The position numbers and the translations under genes were made by a program. This document shows positions 59,301-64,000 of a DNA stretch of 64,000 nucleotides, one piece after another. Source of the DNA: Anthopleura xanthogrammica (Eukaryota > Cnidaria > Anthozoa > Actiniaria > Actiniidae); assembly GCA_964019055.1 (NCBI GenBank), contig OZ025216.1:1367001-1431000 (forward strand), written 5' to 3'. Every line of letters begins with the position of its first letter. The stretch's first letter is position 1. The notes under the pieces are model-generated. The model was not told the origin of the DNA. It searched no databases and was given only the letters and a program-made list of their open reading frames with translations.

Positions 59301-59711
59301 TCCTAAAAGGTTATTGCTTTTCAAAAGACCCAAAGGTCAGATCCTACTGTGATAGAGGTGTTGACAACTATGCTGTGTAGTGTGTAAATTTACATACGTG
59401 CATGCTTGTGGTGCGATGTTGTGTGATGGAAAATAGCTTGCAGACGAGGTTTTCTTCCATTGAGGAGTTTGAAGTTTCCCATTCTTGCTTCTGTAGCGAC
59501 AGTATTTTGGAATCTCATCAGGGCTGAGCGTGCTGTTTGATGAAAAAAGAACAGTTGACAATAAACATGGCTTACAACTAGCTAGTTCTTGCTCGCAGCA
59601 AAAACGATATCAAAACTCAAAATACATGTATAGTAATTTTCTAAATTGCTAAAATTAGAGTTGAATGTATTGTTTACGCATTTCGACTCACCAGGCAGTT
59701 CTCCCACACAT
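56326..59711 (-). CDS. HMCES: HMCES, SRAP-domain abasic-site processing protein
   Basis: Eight exons (minus): 59711-59692, 59532-59398, 59019-58783, 58625-58463, 57770-57672, 57160-57095, 56973-56864 and 56491-56326. Phases agree and give 331 residues; human HMCES is 354. HMCES crosslinks to abasic sites in single-stranded DNA at replication forks through the N-terminal cysteine exposed after Met removal. That cysteine is present (MCGRTAC), as are the other active-site residues: Asn near 103 (TNNARRDS), Glu near 134 (GFFEW) and His near 215 (LHHRMPAILDG). Further matches are MRWGLVPSWYK, KGRRCVVLADG, RLLTMAGVFDCW and MNNSRYKEPDC. The tail has SQCGLMSWLVKSPKK, similar to the human QWLATKSPKK segment and PIP-box-like, then a basic KKIKIE end. 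It is head-to-head with PKN. Confidence 0.97.
56640..56842. repeat. MITE-like element with GGATCCA ends
   Basis: ACGGATCCAGGTTTTTTTAA on the left and ATGGATCCACCCCTGC on the right are inverted and match the ends seen at 43330-43540. It lies in the last HMCES intron. Confidence 0.6.
57330..57545 (+). repeat. tRNA-derived SINE
   Basis: GGGAGCAAGG...GGGTTTGATTCCCAGACTCG...CTTCAAGGGTTTTTCTCC...CCTCTCTCCACAAAAAGG, then TTGAGCTGTGCTGTGTGG. Same family as the others, in an HMCES intron; the satellite-like tail is not preserved. Confidence 0.85.
58090..58435. repeat. Composite foldback element with two strong hairpins
   Basis: Ends AATAAACAATTATTGG / ATAATTATAC are loosely inverted. Inside are a GATATCGTAAATTATCAAGACC hairpin (58125-58212) and a perfect hairpin at 58340-58392 with 25-base arms around AAA. 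It is in an HMCES intron. Confidence 0.75.
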
Positions 59712-60622
59712 ATTCCTTCAGTGATCTCAGATCAAAACTCGAATATTCAGCACGTGTCACTTTGATTCAGTGATTTTGACGCAGACATTGAGCTCATGAC
59801 GTCAAACATGAACTATTTTGACTCTTGTACACCCACATACGATCACTCGTCCGTTGCCGTCTTACTTATCGGTAATATTGCTTTACAATCGAATTTATGT
59901 CTCATAGAAAAAGTCCCTCGATCATTAAAACAAAACTCTTTTCAAACTTTGATAGCTTTTTAGCCATGTTTTTCTTCTTCAAAGAGTTTGGCGGGCTTTT
60001 TCGTCTATCGTGACGACACCATTGCGTGACAGAGATAACAATAGCCATTACTCACCAACCGGAAATGCAAGGAAATCCCCAGCGCACTTAGCCTTTATCA
60101 TTTCTAAATCGTCGGCAACTAATATGCACGTCCGTGGAAATTCCGTTCATATGATATGAAAGGAGAAAACAAGTTTTTTAAGAGCTTATTTTGGTGGATT
60201 TCCTTTGTATAAAAGTATTAGCGTCACGCAAGGTAATAAGATTTAGATCACGTGATGGAGGTTTTTTCACCCAGGGTGCTGTTCGGACCTGTGCCTTCTT
60301 CGGTTGTTACCCTCGCATTACAAAACTTCGAAAATTTCTGCCGGACATTTTGAAAAGTAAACCCGTTTTTAAACCCTTTCCAGGTGGTTCCCACCTCACA
60401 GAAAGCGCCAAACGCTCTATCAGTCTTCTGACAAGGGGTCCGATTAGTTAACCAGTCGTGGAAAACAGTCTTTCGGTACAAACGAGACTTGTTTACTTTA
60501 CTATTTGCTTGAAGAAGAGAAAGTTTAACTGTGGAGTTGAATGGTCATGGTCGATGTCAACTTCCACTTTGTGAGCGACTGTTTCGGTTTACTCACATTT
60601 TGTTTCGTGCATTTGGGATAAG
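59712..60622. promoter_or_regulatory. Divergent HMCES/PKN promoter region
   Basis: The two start codons are 911 bp apart. An E2F-like TTTGGCGGG lies at 59989-59997, plausible for a replication-linked gene such as HMCES. A TGACGTCA-like TGACGTCAAA lies near 59797. Open frames on both strands at 60191-60481 match each other's complement and are not called. Confidence 0.45.
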
Positions 60623-63600
60623 ATGCACCCGACTGGAAGCATGATGGTAAGAAGAGAGAGTCTTAGAGCTGTATGGGTGGTTTTTCTCGTGTTGTCTTAG
60701 AATGTTGTTGAGTTAATGTAAGGCAACCTTCTTGTTCTTTCTTTTAGTACGAATCATCTCGTACTCGTCGTTCGAGCACACAAGACGACCACCGAGCCAT
60801 GCAGAGAGCCGGTTCTGAATCTCTTATAAGAACTGACTTAGAACATTCAAAAGAAATCATCAAATCCGAAATTCGAAAGCAACTGAAGATAAAAGAAGGC
60901 GCCGAGAACTTGAAAAAAGTAGCCACAGATAAAAAATCGTTGTCACAATGCAATGCAATTTTGAAAGAATCAAGCGCCAAACTTCAAGATCTGCATCAAG
61001 AATTACAGGATTTAAACGCTAGAGTCAGCGAAGATCCTATCTGTAAGTATTATACACAATTTCTATCATTGTTATACTAGTAATCTGTGGTAAATGTCCT
61101 GGAGTTTTGAATGTAAAGATGTGTCTGTCAAGTGATGATTGCTGCGACTTTGCTGAAAATGTTGGCTCATATTCACTGTATAGTTTAATGAAATTATCTT
61201 GTTTATATTATTTAGTTCCCCTAAGGGATAAACTTCTGAATCAATAGTTATTTTATTGAGGGAACTTTGTTTAAAAAGATAAGATAAACTGTTAACCGGG
61301 GACTAAAGTTTTCCAACGTGTCTTGTGTTTACAATCACGACAGCCATAATTTTTCTCTCGTCTTTATATGCTGAAATAACCTTGATTTCCGTATATATTC
61401 ATTCACTGTTAACAACTGTTTAGTGTTAACACCATCCAGATTTTTATCTCTCTGTTTTTGAGGTCTTTGTTCTTGCTTTTTCTTCTCCCATTAGCACCTT
61501 CGATGAACCATTGTGATGATTTTTTTACAGATCTGAGGTGTATTTTGATGTCGAAGTTTGGGGTCTGTGGGTTATTTCCTTTACATTGGATCGTCTTTAC
61601 TTTCAAAAATTATCATCGGCTCCTTAATTACTTCATACTTAAGTACCAATAGTGATATTTCTTTCTTCAAGGGCATGTTATTGTGGCAGCAATAAATGCC
61701 AAGTGTAAAATAATTCTGTGAAAGCATCAAGGACTTAGTCCTTTTGTTACTCGCTTTATTTTGAATAGCACAGCGCTGATACCATTGACAAGATCTCTTC
61801 CTATATCAGTTGTAAGGTCCTTTAAAATCTGAGAGATCGAATTGTTTAAAATATTCGCTAAGCTGTTAGGTAAACAAGACCTTAGAACACGGCTTAGCAT
61901 TCTTAGCCAACGTAGCTTTAAACCATTATTTATGAGGGTATTTTCTAGAATTATTTAATTAGATGTCTAGAGCCTTTTACAACAATAACCCTTGATAATC
62001 ATGACATTTATAAGCTAATGCTAGCTTTAATTTTAAGTTATTGTCCTGTTTCGTAATGTAGATTATTTTTCTCCATGCAGATATCTGCCATGTTTTGTTA
62101 TATTGGGTTTATAAATTCACTTGTTATATATTCGGTGTGTTTAGATATCATGGGGGCATTTTAATAGGACTATAAAGAGATAGTCTGTGGAGATTTTCAT
62201 CGATCCCCGGGGGGTGGTACATACGTATAGGTATCAAATCAGAGCAGTATAATATTGGCCATAGCCATGATAGCTATGGTGATATTTTGTTTGTTTAATC
62301 ACTTGATACTCGTTTAGTCTCTCTTTGGAATATTTTAGTAACCTAATCTTGTGTTCACTTTGCTTTAGTTTTTTCTTCGGCAAGGTCAAGTATTCTTTAA
62401 AAATGGAATTAATATTGGTTATGGTTTAGAAAATTGTTACTTTGTTAACCATTATCATCAGCAAACTACATTAATGCAGAATAATTAAGGATTGATACAG
62501 CAGTCAATTATTATTAAGATTTTGAATCACTTTGTGGTTACTGTGGAAACCACTACTGACCTAATGTTATGCCACAACGTCATACCTACTGATTGCCATC
62601 TTGGTACGAAAATGTATATTGTTACATTGTGAAGTACATTCTATTATTGGCCGTTTATGTATATCAGACTGTGGGTTTTGATTGGTTGAATTAGAGAAGT
62701 GCTCAGACAAAACTGCACTCAAATTTAGAGTGGAAAAGATTGAAAGGATGGATTTAATATCTGCAAATCTCTTATTGTATAATTTGAGGCTAACTGTTTG
62801 CGAATCATTTAGACTCTTACCTCCCCTCAAGTACACTCATTTTTTATTTTAACATGTACGTACATATAGGAACCAGGTGATTTCATTTCACTCAGGCCGA
62901 AGGATTTAGCCAATCAGCGGACATGCATTTTGTTCATAGTTCAATGTTTCCTAGTTCCAGGTCTTTGCCTCAATTTACAATAGCTTTTGCTTGAAAATAA
63001 AGAAAATAAAACTAATCCCTGCAAAGATTCACCAAATACCTTTTAGAAAGAGCATATTTTTCATAGTTGTTGGTGGAAAATATTTCATTTTGAAAAGAGA
63101 TGATAGAAAATACTTGGAAATTTTTGCTGTGACAAACAATGCATTGCACATCTAGATTCTAGATCACATGGTATGCAGTTATTATTATACTTGACGAGGA
63201 ACTGCCTTGAGATTTGTATTTATAACAATACGAATCTACACATTTTTGATCCTTTAGACCCTTGTATTGATGACTATTTTACGATTATAAAATACAGTAT
63301 TTTTGTTAATGATTTAATGATAATAATTTATGATTTATATAGCGCCCTTTCTATATGGATATAATCAAAGTGCTTTACAATAGACCATTTCCACGATGCA
63401 CGAGCGCTTTCAAAAATGTCGCAGGCGCAGGCATGAAAAAGAGGCATTTTCGGGCAAGATCACGCGCACTATTGAGGCTGCCCGAAAATGCCTCAAGATC
63501 ATGTCTGTGCCTGCGATATTTTTGAAAGCGCTCGCGTACCTTGAAAATGGTCTATTATGAGAGGTGGTTAGTATGAGGTGTAGTCACGAGTGATGAAGTG

Positions 63601-63669
63601 TGGAGAGACAGGACCGCAATTTAAAGTTGTCATCCGAGCCACTTGAAAGTGTAACCATTTGTAGATGTT

Positions 63670-63702
<33 letters not shown>

Positions 63703-64000
63703 CAAGACCCTCAGTGCTGGTTCGGCTGGGACTCAAACCACAACCTCACGCACAAAAGACCGACGCTCTTACCAAATGAGCCAACAGGGTGGCAGTTTGT
63801 GGTAGAGGTGGTGGTGGTTTATGATGATATACCATAACTGTTTTATTCATTCTCTTATAGTTGATATGGAAGATGGGAACTCACCAGAAAGAGCTAATGG
63901 TAGTGCCAATGATGATTTCCAAAATACAAAGCTAGCATCACTTCAAAAGCAGCTAGCAGTGGAAAATAAAGTCAAACAAGGCGCAGAGAACATGCTTGCA
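60623..64000 (+). CDS. PKN: Protein kinase N, 5' part (partial, runs off the window)
   Basis: Exons 60623-60646, 60748-61042 and 63861-64000 (open at the end). Phases agree and give 153 residues so far. PKN proteins are Rho/Rac-activated AGC kinases whose N-terminus carries three HR1 repeats that bind GTPases. HR1a is at about residues 35-105, with QLKIKEGAENLKKVATDKKS close to the human LKIKEGAENLRKVTTDKKS, and AKLQDLHQELQDLNARV. After a Ser/Asn-rich linker, HR1b starts (LASLQKQLAVENKVKQGAEN). The C2-like and kinase domains would lie beyond position 64000. Intron 2 is 2.8 kb. The first exon is short (MHPTGSMM), and vertebrate paralogues PKN1-3 cannot be told apart here. Confidence 0.93.
63383..63556. 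repeat. MITE-like element in PKN intron 2
   Basis: Arms AATAGACCATTT...GCGCTTTCAAAAATGTCGCAGG and CCTGCGATATTTTTGAAAGCGC...AAATGGTCTATT are inverted, with an inner pair GAGGCATTTTCGGGC / GCCCGAAAATGCCTC. It interrupts another repeat whose flanks are TTTATATAGCGCCCTTTC and GCTTTACA. Confidence 0.9.
63715..63795 (-). repeat. tRNA-derived SINE of a second family
   Basis: Minus strand: TGGCTCATTTGGTAAGAGCG (A-box-like), GTGGTTTGAGTCCCAGCC (B box). The A-box region and anticodon-arm part differ from the main family. It is in PKN intron 2, 65 bases before exon 3. Confidence 0.7.

Noticed and set aside
60191..60481. Overlapping ORFs on both strands near the PKN promoter
   Set aside because: They are mutual complements with no recognisable homology, and neither has splice or promoter support.
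63715..63795. tRNA gene on the minus strand
   Set aside because: tRNA-like promoter boxes, but no consistent acceptor stem. Treated as a SINE head.

Overview
The window is nuclear DNA of an intron-rich animal, most likely a cnidarian of the anthozoan type (coral or sea anemone). The clues are ordinary GT-AG introns, full-length orthologues of conserved metazoan genes (several close to human proteins in length and intron phase), low GC, many palindromic MITE-like elements and tRNA-derived SINEs. The taxonomic call is an inference. No bacterial operons, CRISPR arrays or viral genes are seen. Gene models were built by hand: protein-like exons were joined only where splice sites and reading phase agreed, and every total divides by three.

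Layout from left to right. 915-3005 (-): small secreted protein with a collagen-like linker and a resistin/RELM-type cysteine domain, and a broken inverted relative at 3270-3463. 3608-6126 (-): CCNB1IP1/HEI10, with a 16-nt micro-exon. 7260-11680 (+): CUTA; its first intron holds an inverted-repeat element carrying minisatellites and a zinc-ribbon ORF. 13122-18444 (-): AP-3 mu subunit. 19113-19943 (-): short secreted EGF-domain protein. 22364-24044 (-): BCL10-like CARD protein. 24417-45711 (+): NELFE, one intron of which is almost entirely a 16-kb, 57-bp satellite. 46789-52162 (-): AK8. 53718-55381 (+): CFAP77. 56326-59711 (-): HMCES. 60623 to the window end (+): 5' part of a protein kinase N gene.

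Four neighbouring pairs are head-to-head and may share promoters: CCNB1IP1/CUTA, BCL10-like/NELFE (372 bp apart), AK8/CFAP77 and HMCES/PKN. AK8 and CFAP77 are both ciliary axoneme genes and lie close together on human chromosome 9 as well, so this pairing looks ancient.

The items most worth attention are: (1) the resistin/RELM cysteine signature outside vertebrates, fused to a collagen-like segment; (2) the NELFE intronic satellite, whose unit matches the tail of a SINE found elsewhere in the window and which contains a 3.75-kb internal duplication; (3) the small EGF-type ligand candidate; (4) the CUTA-intron element whose two long inverted arms both contain the same 18/21-bp minisatellite.
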